From Cucumis sativus (Eukaryota; Streptophyta; Magnoliopsida; Cucurbitales; Cucurbitaceae), in assembly GCF_000004075.3 (NCBI RefSeq), contig NC_026656.2, positions 19,850,607-19,914,606 on the forward strand: a stretch of DNA of 64,000 nt, given 5' to 3'. Within the stretch, counting starts at the first letter, position 1. The number at the start of each line of letters is the position of its first letter. Made by a program: the position numbers and the translations under genes. Below are positions 1 to 13,020 of the stretch, in pieces. The notes beneath the pieces were generated by a model. It worked only from the letters and a program-made list of their open reading frames with translations, did not search any database and was not told the origin of the DNA.

Positions 1-418
1 CTCCACTATTTTTAGTTAATTTATGAACATGTTTTATGCTACAAATTTTGTTTAATAATTATTTTACATTTCTAAATCCAATTTCTAGAAAGACTGAAAA
101 CAATGTTTTCTGACTTTCTACTATTTGGATCAAACAATTCAAAAATAGTTTTTAAATAAATGAATATGCGAACCAGGTATTCACTAAATTCATTTGATAA
201 ATCGATAAACATAAAATAGAATTCAGATGCTGTATCAAATCCAACATACTATTAAGTCATATATAGACACGCAAACATGAAACTCAAAGTCCACCAATTA
301 CCTGCGTAGAAGTAATATTACCATGTTTAGCACCTGCATATGGTAATCCAGAAAGAAGAAAAACAAGTCAATACGGTTAGGTAGAGAAAACCAACTTGAT
401 TAAAAGAAAGTTGTCCAT
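1..418. other. 3' flank of the KIN-4-stalk gene
   Basis: AT-rich sequence downstream of the stop codon at 419-421 of the minus-strand gene. On the minus strand a 32-nt segment (302-333) is bounded by a CAG acceptor and a GTAATT donor, so a small 3'UTR or alternative exon is possible. The open frame has already ended upstream of it. Nothing else is recognised. Confidence 0.4.
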
Positions 419-2135
419 TTAACCAGCTCTTCTCTGTGCAGAAGTCCTTCGAGATTCCAAAAGGTTTCTCATCCTTTTCGTAACTTCAGAAGCTTCCTCT
501 GTCTTCCGTTGCAAAACCTTGAGAGGAAATTTACAATACATATAACAAAAAGATGTTCTATAAAAAAAGATTAAAAGTTGGGAACCCTGTGAATCAACTC
601 AAAAGAAATGACTTACCATCTTTAATCTCTGGTTCGCAGTTAGGATCTTATTCATCTCATGCTGGTTTCTTCTATTTTCTCTCTTAAGCTGACAGCACAT
701 TCAAAAGTATTGTTAGAATGATAAATTTGGAGACAAATAGTCAGTGTAAAGGGCAATTGATACATGTATATCGATGGCAGAGATAAAATCATCCATTAAA
801 TTGCAGATTTTCAATTTTAAGGAAACGTGTACAGTCAATATTAGTAAATGAACAATGATATAGTAAATATACTTAGCATACCTGAAGAATTTCCTTTTCC
901 AATGAACCTTTATGTAATCTGAACTGCACGGACTCTAGCTTCATCTTACATTGCAGTTGAACCTAAATGAAACTTTTCCATTAACAATTAACGTAAACAA
1001 ATAGAACAACAGAACAGAAGAGCTTTACATTAAGCATAAATAAAATAATGCAGTAATTTTACCTTTTGCGCTTTCAAACTCACGATCTCGAGATCTGTCT
1101 GTTTGGTAGCTGCTTCGCCTTTTGGCCTTCTGGTCGAAAGCTGAGATTGAACATCTAGTTTCTTCTTCAGCTCTGTAACCTGCGAGGGTTTGATTAATGG
1201 TACTAGTTAATTGACGATAACCAACATGTGACCATAAGAAAAAATCAGGTTTCACCTGATCTTCAAGGACATCCAACTTCTGAATATAACCTTCTCTGAG
1301 CTTTTTAGCACTATTTGCAGCACTTGAAGTAGCAATTTCTAATCTGTCTTTTAGATCCTTAATTTCCTTCTGCCAATTTTTAGATGCAGAAAAGTGAGAA
1401 GCAATGACCATGTGCTTGGTTGCAACGAGAAATTATAGACATGAGCAACAACCACGTTCTTTCTCTCGAAACCAAAAATTGTTTCAAAATTATGGTAACG
1501 TATGAGCTCTTCTCCTAACATTTATTTTCTCCCTTGCAATAGTAATACGAACTCATCGTTGCATCAATTTAATCCCATTGAGAGAAGCACTAGATTCTGG
1601 ATCAAGAAATCAAAATAATCCACGCAAAATAGAAGAATCGTAAATTATTGAACTAGAATAACATAAGCAAAGCCAATCTAATTTCAGATCCTGAACATGA
1701 ACGATATTGAATGACATCTCATTCTTGGTTCAACAGCTGCAAGATAGATGAATGGCAATAGTGCAGTGATGTTTCATCATCCTCAGCTATTAAAATTAGA
1801 GAACCGCTGATGTTTGGTTTAAAATCATTCTCTAGAAAGCAATAACAGTAGAAAGTCAGTCGATCTTAGCTTCTCACAACGTATGACTCTCTAGCTTCCT
1901 GAGTTGCTTATTTCATTACCAACGTACATTACATCAAACAAATGGAACATTAATCCAACTGTTTGCTCTCGAATTTTTGAGCGATTAAAAAGAAAAGAAC
2001 CTGAAACGCTTCATTTTCACGCGTAAGCTCGAGAATTCTCTTTTCGTAGTCTTTACTGTCCGTAGCCGAAGTGACCGAGGATGAGGAGACATCGGCTTCA
2101 CCGGAATGCTTCGATTGACGGCTTGATTTCCTCAT
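419..2135 (-). CDS. Headless KIN-4 kinesin-like coiled-coil protein (205 aa)
   Basis: Six minus-strand exons, all phase 0: 2001-2135, 1256-1369, 1063-1179, 882-962, 617-688 and 419-517. They join to a 205-residue protein with its own ATG and a TAA stop. The sequence is almost wholly charged heptad coiled coil. It follows the stalk of plant KIN-4 (FRA1/chromokinesin KIF4-type) kinesins, with landmarks such as QKLDVLEDQVTELKKK, KVQLQCKMK, EKEILQLKREN and VLQRKTEEA. No motor domain, P-loop or switch motif is present, and none lies upstream (the next 4 kb is AT-rich). Exon 1 supplies a short Ser-rich N-terminus. Because introns are retained this is not a retrocopy. It looks like a partial segmental duplicate of a KIN-4 gene or an established short paralogue. 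Full-length KIN-4 proteins are about 1000 residues. A role as a dimerising partner or competitor is inference. It could also be an untranslated relic, but the absence of frame damage argues against that. Confidence 0.8.
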
Positions 2136-3710
2136 TTCTGCCGCCGCAATGGATCGGTAAAAAATGGAAACTGAAAGCCCTAATCAGCCACTCCCCTTGC
2201 TAGCTGCGGACACAGAGATGTCCGTTGTGAGGTGAGAGAGGGATTTGAGGATTTTGATTTCGTTCCTCTTTCACTGATCTTTTTATTACACTTTAGTGAT
2301 GATGGTGTGATTGAATTTTGCAATGGAGGGAAAATTGACTCAAATTCAATTTTTGCCACGTCACGGTTTGTGTTTCCTCCCCCACGTGCCACTCCAGTTA
2401 GTGTTTGATTTTATTTTGAATCAGGTTGGGTTGAACTCTCTTTTTTTTTTTTAAGTCTTTTTCAAGTTATTTGGGGTTCATTTTTTTTAATTCAATCCAA
2501 CCATTAACTTTTAATATAAATAATATATATAGTTCCTATAATTAGTTTGTAATAACGTTAGATTTAGATATTTAAGTTTTATAAAATTTTAGTTATTATT
2601 TAAATATTTAAGTTAACAATAAAATAAAATAAATAAATAAATCGATCTAATCTATTTGAACAAAAATTTTGGTTGGTCCAAAAAACCTAATTACTTCAAC
2701 TTAATCTATTTACACACCTAATCTTTTTAGGTAGATTGGAATTTGAAAAATATCTAATAATACCAAGTAAAATAAATATTTGACACATTTTGAACAATGA
2801 GTACTATAGTATTCAATTAGTTACCATAAATACTATTTGAAAGCTCCTCTCATTTATTATACCTTCACTGTTTTAAATTCATCATTTTTTTTTGTCATAT
2901 CATTATATCATTTTAAAACTAAAATAGTTTACATCTTTGATACCTAATTATAACCATGATAAAATAATCTACTATCAAACACAAATCGTTGTTGGCTACA
3001 AAAAAATCGTAAAAGTTCGATGGAGTCTATGAAATAAATTAATAAATCACTTAATATTGAATGAAAACTGCACGTATTACGATAGTACTGAGTATTTCTT
3101 TTATCAACTACACTGTTATTGTGAAGTAATATCATTTTATTGTTTGGCATGAATGAAGACAATGTGTACACATTTTCATACTTTGACAGTATTGTAATTT
3201 CTCATCAACTTCAAAATCATAGAGAAAAGTGATTTATATTAATTGATTTAACATGTTTTATTAAAATAAGTGAGCTATGGCAAAATGATTACTTTTGTGT
3301 GCACTGACCAAACTCAATTTTGTATTAATTATGGTTTTTAGTAAAGTTGTTGAATTTATGAAGAACTTTAAGTTACTTTTCCTTAAGATTGAGTATGAGT
3401 TGACGAAAATTGAACTGAGATAGCACAAATTACAATACACAACATCTTAACTAACTTTTTGGGGTCCAAATTGATTAAATCGAAAGTTAACAATAACAAC
3501 TGCATAGTTCAATGATCGTGTTTGATCTTTCTAAATTGTGTGTATTTTAGAGTTAATAGTTCATGGAGGGAGGTACTTCTCAAACTTATTCATGGCTAAT
3601 TTTGAAGCCAAATTACCATTTACATGCACATGGTTTTCTTTGATAAAAATTATATATCAATTTTGAGAAATGTTTTGAAAAATTGAGATGAATTGTTTTC
3701 AAATATAAGA

Positions 3711-3868
3711 TAATTAACAAAATACCATGGGTATCTATAGTTTATCACCTATCAGAGATAGATATTGATAAACACATGATAGATGTATATAAGTGTTTGT
3801 CTATTAGTAATAAACAGTGGTTTTTTTATATATATCTGTAAATATTTTGAGCCGTTTTGTTAATTAAA
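3711..3868. repeat. Small MITE-like inverted repeat
   Basis: The left end (taattaacaaaa) and right end (ttttgttaatta) are inverted complements. The interior carries 'ctatcagagatagat' and 'gtctattagtaataaac', short imperfect palindromes shared with the elements near 5520-5610 and 54981-55261. No target duplication could be fixed by eye. Confidence 0.4.
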
Positions 3869-5627
3869 ACAATTTCTAGTGTTTATTTTAGCCAATTTTC
3901 AATCAATGGCTAATGTAGTTAATTTGTTTCCTTAGCAATATTTGTTTTGTGTATGTTGTTGTTTCCATAGTTATTTCCTTATTTTTCATCGAATTATAGG
4001 TAGAATGCACATATCTTTAAGCAACTTGACTATGGCAATAATTTTTTTTCAATTTTTTTACAGGGAATTACAAGATTAAAATAGGTGCATGCACTATCAA
4101 TCTCGATCTCGTTAAGTACCAATCAAAATCTAAAAAACATATAGTTTTAAGATTGAATAACATTTTTAAATAAAAACCTATTTGAATGAATTGTCAACAT
4201 ATAAATAACTCGTTTGAAGAAACAACAATCTCAATCTTCCTCTGTGTAAATCTTAATATTAATATCAATAAACTTATTACAAGTAGGAACATTAAATTTC
4301 AACCTTTAGAATAAATAAAAACAAACCAACTTCTAAAGTTCAAGACCTTTCTTTCAACATTCCCTATACCAAAGTTCAACCTTTCAAACAAAAATAAAAG
4401 TCCCATTCCTACTTTGATTTGGATAAGTGAAGGACAGAAAAATTAAAAAAGTTTTTTGTTAAGCAAGAGATGGAAGTGAGATGTGTGATTGGACTTTGTC
4501 TTTTCTATGGCAGCCCACATGGGAAGAAACGAAGAAAAGATTAGTATGAAATGCTTTGCCCTTGAGTCTGACTCCATATTCTAACGTGCCGGAAACTAAA
4601 ACGACGACGTCGACACATTGACCCCGTTTAAAGGCGCAACCAAAAACGTGGACCTAAATTTATTTACCTACAAATCTTCACACACCACTTGGAATAACTC
4701 AATACTCAACACAAATATCCACAAGGAATCTGCATTTGAATTCACTCATAAATGTAGTCTTATCCTATCGAAATATTATTGAATTTCTTTTTCTATTCAT
4801 GACAATTCCTAAAGTAAAAAATATATTTCAAATGCATACGAGATGCACCGTTTTGAAAATAAAAAATTTCTTTTAATTTTTAACATTTTTTGACAGTGTA
4901 CATTATGTCTCAACCTATTAATTATCACATTTTTCATTGACATTTATATTGATCTCAAACAACTCTTCATGTTTGAATCCACTAAATCTTCATGACAATA
5001 TTGGCCTTCAAATAATGTTATCAACCAGATGTTTTGTATTTATAATTTTTGGTTGTCTATTAATAAGAGCATATTCTCTTTGTTAATTTTATAAAATATA
5101 ATTTTTTTTGTTCATATATTATAAATATTTTATCAAATTTGTTATTTTTTACAATTATCTATTTTTTAATATATTAATAACTATTAGATGCATTTTCAAA
5201 TATAAAAGTTTATTAATATCATTTAAAATCTTAGACTTTCGCAAGAATAACAAAAAAAAAAAAAATGATATTAGATTCATGTCACTGCTACATTTTCTAA
5301 ATTGCAAATATATAAAATTTGAAAACGAATAACCCTCTGATATCGTTAGTTACTTGTCATATTTATCATATACCAATATGAAAAAAAAAAAAAAAATACT
5401 ATGAGCTATTTTCTTTTTTGTCATTTGATGCAATTTTTCTAACATTTTGTAATATTGGATATAAGAGGCATTTTTAAAAATAATAAAATAAATTAAAATA
5501 CTTACAAGTTATAACAAAATTTTAGATTACATTAATGATAGTCTTCTATCACTATAGCATACTTATGTCTATTAGTGATAACGTTTGCTATAAATTATAA
5601 ATATTTTATAAAATTTGCTACTTAATC

Positions 5628-5701
5628 TAAAATTTTATAATACTTTAAATTGTTTTATCATTTCTAAAATTTTATAATACTTTAAATAGTTTTATCATTT
5701 C
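5628..5701. repeat. 37-bp tandem repeat, two copies
   Basis: Two adjacent 37-bp units begin at 5628 and 5665, starting taaaattttataatacttt and differing at one base. They sit in AT-rich intergenic DNA beside a decayed MITE-like sequence. Confidence 0.8.
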
Positions 5702-6120
5702 TAATAATTGATCCCACTATTATTAAAAAATAAACAATAAACTAACTAAACAACTTATTAAATCGAAAACTTAAAATGAAACAAAAGTTGAAGATAAAAA
5801 AATGTATTTTAACATGATAATAATAAAAAGAAAAAAAAAAAAAGTAGATAAACTTAGAGAGAAATATCAAGAGAAGCGAAAGGAGTGGGTGGCAAAATGG
5901 GAACCAGAAGCGACACGCTCAAATACGAACCTTAACTCCAACCAAGCTCCAGCCGCCACATAATTTTACTCCCTAAAATATATTAATAATACCAAATCTT
6001 TATTTCAATCCTTTTTCATTGGTCCATGCTGGCATTTCTACCCCCTACAGTCTACGCCGACGGCAATCCTTCTCCCATTTCCACCTTCTTCTCAACGCTA
6101 CTCCGCCGCTTCTACCTTTC

Positions 6121-6128
6121 TATTTAAG
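6121..6128 (+). promoter_or_regulatory. Probable TATA box of the MSL gene
   Basis: The sequence tatttaag lies about 60 bp upstream of a likely first non-coding exon, which ends at 6182 in CAG followed by GTAATG. A pyrimidine-rich leader follows, typical of plant transcription starts. A 5'UTR intron then runs toward the coding exon whose acceptor is at 7015-7016. Confidence 0.45.
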
Positions 6129-7028
6129 GCATATCCGATAACCAAGATTTCCGATACCTCTTCTCCTTTTTTCATTCTCCAGGTAATGGTTTATAGGATT
6201 TCAACCTCATTTCTACCCGATATTTTTTTTTTCTTTATAATTTCTTACCCTGCTTGCTTGTTTTTTCAGCTTATCTCTGTTTGTGTTTGTTGAATCATCG
6301 ATAATGTAACTTGTATGTTTGATTTCAGCCTCTGTTAGCTGCATATATTTTATTTAGAAGATTTGGTGGCGGAAATGGGGATTTTGCACTGAAAATGTAG
6401 CGAAGGATTAGGGAATTTGAAATATTAGGGTTTCTTTCGTTGTTTTTTTAGGTTTAGATTTTAATTTAATGGATGGATCATATGGATGATGTCAGGATTT
6501 GGAATAAAATATTTGGGGGAAGTTATATAACTTTTGATCGCGGGACTTTATTATTATTATTATTATTATCATCATCTTTCCTTATGTTCACTGTTTCAAA
6601 AAGCTACTAATACTGTTACAATATTTTTTATTGTCAGTTTGAGTTTGTTGCTTTCAGTTATTTCTTTTAAGTTTAGCCTTTTATCATTAATATAATCCAA
6701 AGTAAGTAGATGTATATGTAATCTTCCTAACTTTCTCATGGCATCTGTCTAAGAAATATTGTCGATTTCATGGCGAATGTCTTATTGGGGAAAGCTGAAT
6801 CATCTTTGTGAAATGTGTTAGTAGATTGTTTTCCCTACTTGCTGGCTTTAATAGAATTACCTCTTGGTTATGACAGGTGCTTGACATTCTACTGTATATT
6901 GCTGAGCTCTGAGCCAAGAAATCTCACTACATAATTGAACCCCCCTTACGGGGTTCAGTGTACAAACTAACGTAATCTGCATTGGGATACTATCATTTGC
7001 ACATTGCTATTTTCAGCTCAATTCAACA

Positions 7029-7348
7029 ATGGTTCATCCTGGTTCGACCCAATTTTCACATAAATTGGGGATTCAAAGTGTTCATGGATGCAATAAGTTA
7101 CATATTGTATGTCATTCACAAACTTTTGTTTGATTGCACAGTGCTTTCATTAAAGACTGACAACTCTAGTTTTCATTTATTGATTTCAACTCACATTGCA
7201 GAGTGTCAAGGGAAAGGCTCGTCTACATCTTGTTACTATCGTTCCTACATCACTTGGTCTGGTATGGATGAAATGCATTAGAAATTTGACAAATACTTCT
7301 TTGTTTCTGCATTATACTGTCTAAGTGAGGATTACCTGTAGAAGAGCT

Positions 7349-7400
<52 letters not shown>

Positions 7401-10400
7401 GTGTACTTGGAAGCTCATAAATTCCTCTGTGTTCTCTTAGTTGGTGAAACTATGACGATTTCAAAATTATATGAATGTTTGAAGCTATGGATAACTTTCT
7501 TTTTTTAATTGTCAGAGGCACAATCCTGGAAGTCTTCAGCTCTTAAGGAGTGTAAGTCGCCCAATGTATCCTGTGTCTTCCAGAGCAAATGTTTTTGTGT
7601 GTCGATCTGTTCTGGAATCAGGTGGCGGAGCTGGGACTGCTGTTCTAAAATCTGCAGCTGTGGTTTTGACGAGGTATGATTTCCTTTGATATAGAGTTCT
7701 ATTGCAGAGGAAAGAAAATGCATTTCCTTTTGGCAGTAGTCTATCCCAACCGTAAAATTATAATCTGTCTCATGCTAGTCTTGGTAAGCTAGTAGATCTT
7801 GTTGCTTTCTGCACGCATTGATTGTTAATGGTGTAAATCGCAGTCAGTTAATTTGTATCTTAAATATGCGTTAACATCATTTTGAATGGAATAGCGACTA
7901 TTTGAGATGCACCAAATCCTTAAATTTTACATGGTTTACTCCGTCCTGTCCATCATTTTTTTCTGTGCTTACCATATACTGATCCTGTTTTCTGGATTTT
8001 CTTACAGATCTTGTGATGCTTTACGTAGCAATCCTCTGTTACTTAAATTAATTCCAGCAGCTTGTGTCATTGCTTTTGCTGCTTGGGGTATTGGACCTCT
8101 TATGCGCTTGGGGAGGATTCTATTTCTTCATGTATTGATCTTAATATAAAATTTTATTTTATTGCACTAGCGGAGCAAACACCTAATCAGCCTGATTAGT
8201 TATGCAAATTTTGTAACAGGAGCCAGATGGAAGTTGGAAGAAAAGTAGTACATACTATGTTACGACTTCTTATGTTCAACCTCTACTGCTATGGACTGGA
8301 GCTACGCTGATCTGCAGGTAAGGTTATATCTGCAGTCTGCACTATTAGGGCAGGTAATCATTAGTTTGGCTGATGATGATACAGTTTCTAACTATAGCAT
8401 GTTTGTTTCAGGGCATTGGATCCAGTAGTTTTACCTTCGGTAGCCAGTCAGGCAGTCAAACAACGACTTCTGAATTTTGTTAGATCTCTGTCTACTGTTC
8501 TGGCATTTGCCTATTGTCTATCAAGGTGCATAGTTTTGGACTTCAGATTTTCATTTGAATTTTTTGAATGACTGATTGTTGTTCATCAACCATTTAAATG
8601 TTGCTAAATGGATTGGATGGCTGGTGAATTTATTCTTCAAAATTCGCTTTCTATGCATGCGATTGCATGTTTATAAGATAATAAGCATTATTTGTCATTC
8701 ATCTTCTGAAATGGATCATTTACCCTTGTTAATGGTTTGTGTCTGATTGGACCATATCATGTATTTTGATTCTAACAGGCCTTAACCTTCATGCAGCTTG
8801 ATTCAACAAGTACAAAAGTTTGCTTATGAATCAAATGACCCAGGTGATGCAAGAAATGTATGATATCCTTTCTACATTCTAATCTGTTCCAAGTTTAAAT
8901 TAGTTGACGCCTGCTCGCAATTAATCAATTTCCAGTTAAAACAAGGGTAGATATTATGAACTTGGGATATTCTTGAATGGATAACTTAGTGGTGGAGAGC
9001 TAAGTCATAGATTAACGCTACCAACTATACTAAATAAAATAAATACAATTACGAAGTTAACAAATATATGTCTACATCACTTGGACAGCTTTAATCAGTT
9101 TTTTTAAACTTGATTTCATTTTTTTTATAGATGGGCTTTGATTTTGCTGGGAAAGCTGTTTACACTGCAGTCTGGATTGCTGCCCTTTCCTTGTTCATGG
9201 AATTGCTCGGCTTTTCTACTCAGAAGTGGCTCACTGCTGGAGGTCTCGGGACTGTGTTGCTTACCCTTGCTGGTCGTGAGGTAAACCTTCGTTCTCCTAT
9301 TCATTGTCGTTGATGAACACTAGCAGTATGATTTTACAATACTTTTTGGGTTCAATGTGAAATGTGCCATTACAATTCCCTCAAGGCACTGTCTTCTTTC
9401 CATTTATTAGACGGTCTTTCACCAGACAAGTTTATTCCATAATTTTGATGTATGCAGATATTTACTAACTTCCTTTCAAGTGTAATGATTCATGCAACAC
9501 GACCGTTTGTGGTAAATGAATGGATTCAAACAAAGATTGATGGATATGAAGTATCAGGAACGGTTGAGGTTTGTATCTTTTTTACCCTATTTTCACCTTA
9601 AGAAATATGTTGATAAGAACAGAAGGGAACACAACATATTGATTTGGTTTTAGAATTCTCAAGTTTTGGTTGATTTTTCTTTCTGACATGGATTTTTCAA
9701 ATGCAAGCACGTCGGTTGGTGGTCGCCAACCATCATCCGAGGCGATGATCGTGAAGCGGTCCATATTCCAAATCACAAATTCACTGTTAGTATTGTGAGG
9801 AATCTTACCCAGAAGACTCATTGGCGTATCAAGACTCATCTTGCCATCAGCCACTTAGATGTTAATAAGATCAATGTGAGAATCAATGTCTTTCACACTC
9901 GTTTACCCTAGGTTCATTTCATTAAGCGCTGTCTAATAAAATTTTGGTTTTAATTTCCAGTATATTGTAGCTGACATGCGCAAAGTTTTGTCCAAGAATC
10001 CTCAAGTTGAACAGCAAAGGTTACATCGTAGAATATTTTTGGATAACGTCAATCCTGAAAACCAGGCTCTTATGGTATGGATTGCCTCCAACTATCTTCC
10101 TTCTGTGCATACTTAAATTAATTCACATGTGCTAGATTGTGATCAGTCAAATCAAATGTTTATTAACAAAGAGGAAAGGGATAAGGTAAATATTATTGGT
10201 AACCTTCTAGTTTGGGGCAATTTTTTATTTTAGAATGGTAATAAACTTTTCATTCTGTAAAATAAAATGAAAACACTTGCATCCCAAAAGTGGGAAAATA
10301 AAGCTACCTAAAATACTGAGTTTCCAAAAAGAGGGTCCAAATACTAAATACTAAAAAACTTTAAAGAATGTGTAGCAACGAAAGAGTTCATTGCGTGCAA

Positions 10401-12139
10401 TCCAATTGGAAGTACCATAAACAATCAAGTGAAGGCGATTGGATTTATCTTTTGGACGTCTTTGAACGCTGTTTTTATTCCCATATTTTCCCAAGGATAG
10501 CAATATAGCATTTTCCTATAGAATTATGCTTTTTTCCTGAGCTTGTGACCAGTTACCCCCGAAACTTTGGTTATTTGATATGGTGCATCTATCACGAAAA
10601 TTTCTTAATCTGGTTGCAGATAGCTTTAAAGAAGATGTTTTCTTTTATTCATGCAGTAATTACTTAACACATCGTTCTTAAAAAAAATTACTTAACATAT
10701 TGTTGATTGAAAGCCAAGTCTTTTGATTCATAACATTGGTTTTTTTCTTTTGCGATTTTGATGTAACCAATCTGGTCATATTTCCCAGCAAGTGAATCTG
10801 AAATGCATTTTAGAAACTCTAGTTTTACTCTGTAGGACCGAAACATTCGCATGAACTCTTGCCTCTATAGTCTATTGTTTCATTGCAGGATGTTCTGTAT
10901 TTTCATTATTCCTCTATCTTTTCTTCCTATAAATTTCTAACCAATTTCCCTACTGTTCCTGCAGATCATGGTTTCTTGCTTTGTGAAAACTTCTCGTTTT
11001 GAAGAATACCTATGTGTCAAGGTACGACTGCTTTTTGGTGTTTTAAAACTTATATGGTTTATCTTGGCTTTTAAAATATTTAGTGTTGGACTTTGGAACA
11101 ATTTTTGAAAAGTTCTTTTAAAATTAAAATCGATATTTTTTTAATAGCATAGGTATTTAATGGGAGATTATAAGAAATAAAAACCTGTTTATAATCGATA
11201 GAATCATTTTTGAAAAAAGATCAATCACTTTTATATTAATTTAGAAAAAAATGTAACATATGAATGTGGCTGTGGTTATTCAAGTATCTGAACTTTCAGC
11301 TGCCAATTGATGTGCAGGAGGCAATTCTCTTGGATCTTCTCAGAGTTATCAGCCATCATAGGGCCCGGCTCGCCACTCCTATTCGCACTGTTCAGAAAAT
11401 ATATGGCGAGGCTGATTTGGAGAATGTACCATTTTCTGAGACCATGTATTCTCGTTCAGGGGCTACTAACCGTCCTCTGCTTCTTATTGAGCCATCTTAT
11501 AAAGTCAATGGTGATGACAAAACCAAAGTCTCTAGTCGTCCCACTCGTTCATCAACTGAAGAAAAGGAAGCCAAACAAGAGGCAGTCTCGACTTCAGGGA
11601 CAAAAGCCCCCGACACAACTGGATCAACATCAAATCTTGATATGAAAGCAGATGATAAAAAACCAATTTCTCCATCTGGTATTACACCTAAGCCTTCAGC
11701 CCCCATTCTATCAACCAGCAGTTCAGAACAAAGCAGCGCTGAAAAGCCAGTAACCAGCAATGAGATAAAAGGAGAAAAGAAAGATATCCTGGGACTGAAT
11801 TCCAAAGACAACATGCCACGAGCAACTCTGCCCAAAAGATCGCCTTCAGCTTCCAGTCCAGGGAGCGAGAAAGCTGATATTCCTTCCACAAGCTCGCAAA
11901 ATAAGCAAGATGGGGAGAAGACGTCTGCATCACCACCATCAGTGGCGAGGCCACCATTGGAGGAGAATATTGTGCTGGGAGTTGCGTTGGAAGGTTCCAA
12001 AAGAACTCTTCCAATTGATGAAGATTTGGATTCAAAAGAAAATTCCACACAGAGGAATGGGAGTGAGTTTCCCCCCAACAGTAAAGATTTGAAAGATGGC
12101 CAAATGCCTGCCGTTCCAGGCGCGACGAAAAATGATTGA
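7029..12139 (+). CDS. MSL2/MSL3-like: Plastid mechanosensitive ion channel, MSL2/MSL3 type (704 aa)
   Basis: MscS-like channel of the plastid inner envelope. In Arabidopsis this subgroup relieves plastid osmotic stress and affects plastid size and division. Thirteen coding exons: 7029-7106, 7202-7261, 7516-7673, 8008-8131, 8220-8317, 8412-8525, 8797-8857, 9131-9280, 9458-9568, 9708-9875, 9961-10074, 10965-11021, 11318-12139. Phases close to 2115 nt. Residues 1 to about 95 look like a transit region rich in Ser, Arg and His. Membrane segments lie near 106-125, 150-170, 195-215 and 236-258. The MscS pore-lining helix follows at about 262-290, with [14 protein letters not shown] and [13 protein letters not shown]. 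The MscS beta domain follows, including [18 protein letters not shown] and [16 protein letters not shown]. The last 200 residues are a low-complexity Ser/Lys/Thr tail that includes the conserved block [19 protein letters not shown]. Length fits the family (Arabidopsis MSL2 about 670 aa). The start is the first ATG after the 7016 acceptor. It converges on the O-fucosyltransferase-family gene. Confidence 0.93.
7350..7397. repeat. (TC)n microsatellite
   Basis: About 24 uninterrupted TC dinucleotides in the second coding intron of the MSL gene. Confidence 0.97.
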
Positions 12140-13020
12140 TGAGTTAAGGCACACTGGTTGCTTTCTCCCAATTATTCTTCCGATTTTTGAAGCGATGCGC
12201 AAATGAAATGCAGGGCTACATTTTTAAGCAAGCATTTTGCAGGCTCGCTAGTGTAAAAAAATTTGTATCTTCATACAAATGCAATATTGGCCAATGCAAG
12301 TCTACACTATGGCTGACTTTCTCCCCAAGAAAGAGAATGGAAAGGAAAAAAAGAGGGGGAGAATTACATTTGTCATTTTTTCCTTCCGTACAGTTCATAT
12401 TCTTACATGTTAAATGATATATCAGGATGTGTCTAGCATTAGTGACTTAACCATACATTTGAACTAGCAATGGATAGATTTGGCAAACTTGAGTTGATCA
12501 AACTTGAACAAGAGAGTAGAAGTTGAAACAAGACAACCACAACTAAACTGCTCAATGGGGAAAAATGCTATTGGGAAAGACATTTAGCATGAGCAGATTT
12601 CAATAACGAGCTCTAAAACATGACATTTCTTTTTTAAAATTCCATTAATATAATGAAAAGAGTTTAATATTCGAGATACAAAGTTTATACAAAAATAAAA
12701 AGTTTCATTAATTTATTGAAAAGAGTTTGATGCTTGAGAGTTTGAATTACAATGAAATATAACAAAAAGTACCAAAGTGTAGGGATCGCAACTAGAATAT
12801 AGCATGCAATGAAGATTGATAGAGACAGCATAGCATGCAATGAAGATTGATAGAGACAGCATAGCATGCAATGAAGATAGATAGATATTTCATTATTGGG
12901 AATCTTTGACACTGAGTTATTCAAATACTAGACAAAGAAAGACTTCCCCCAACGAAATAAAACTGTCTAGCATTTGAAATCAAAACTTGGAGGCTGAGTA
13001 AAGAAAATTTACATACGTGG
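12140..13020. other. Convergent 3' intergenic region
   Basis: Lies between the stop codons of the MSL gene (+) and the O-fucosyltransferase-family gene (-). It should hold both 3'UTRs and polyadenylation sites. The only distinct structure is the 31-bp tandem repeat at 12799-12890. Confidence 0.5.
12799..12890. repeat. 31-bp tandem repeat, about 2.8 copies
   Basis: Units begin at 12799, 12830 and 12861, each starting atagcatgcaatgaagat. The first two units are identical; the third diverges after about 20 bases. It falls between two convergent genes. Confidence 0.92.

Larger units (their letters stand above)
2136..6120. other. Intergenic AT-rich region
   Basis: No protein-coding frame I can support lies between the divergent KIN-4-stalk gene and the MSL gene. 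It holds poly-T and poly-A tracts, a MITE-like repeat near 3711-3868, a relative of it around 5520-5610, and a 37-bp tandem repeat at 5628-5701. A GC-richer patch at about 4560-4640 contains the ACGT-core sequence gacgtcgac. It could be regulatory, but no adjacent gene is evident. Confidence 0.5.

Noticed and set aside
11497..12171. 224-codon open frame on the minus strand
   Set aside because: It is antisense to the last MSL exon, whose Ser-rich codons leave the opposite strand open. It has no domain or promoter signal.
12799..12890. CRISPR-like periodic repeats
   Set aside because: The units are contiguous with no spacers, and the genome is eukaryotic. This is a minisatellite.
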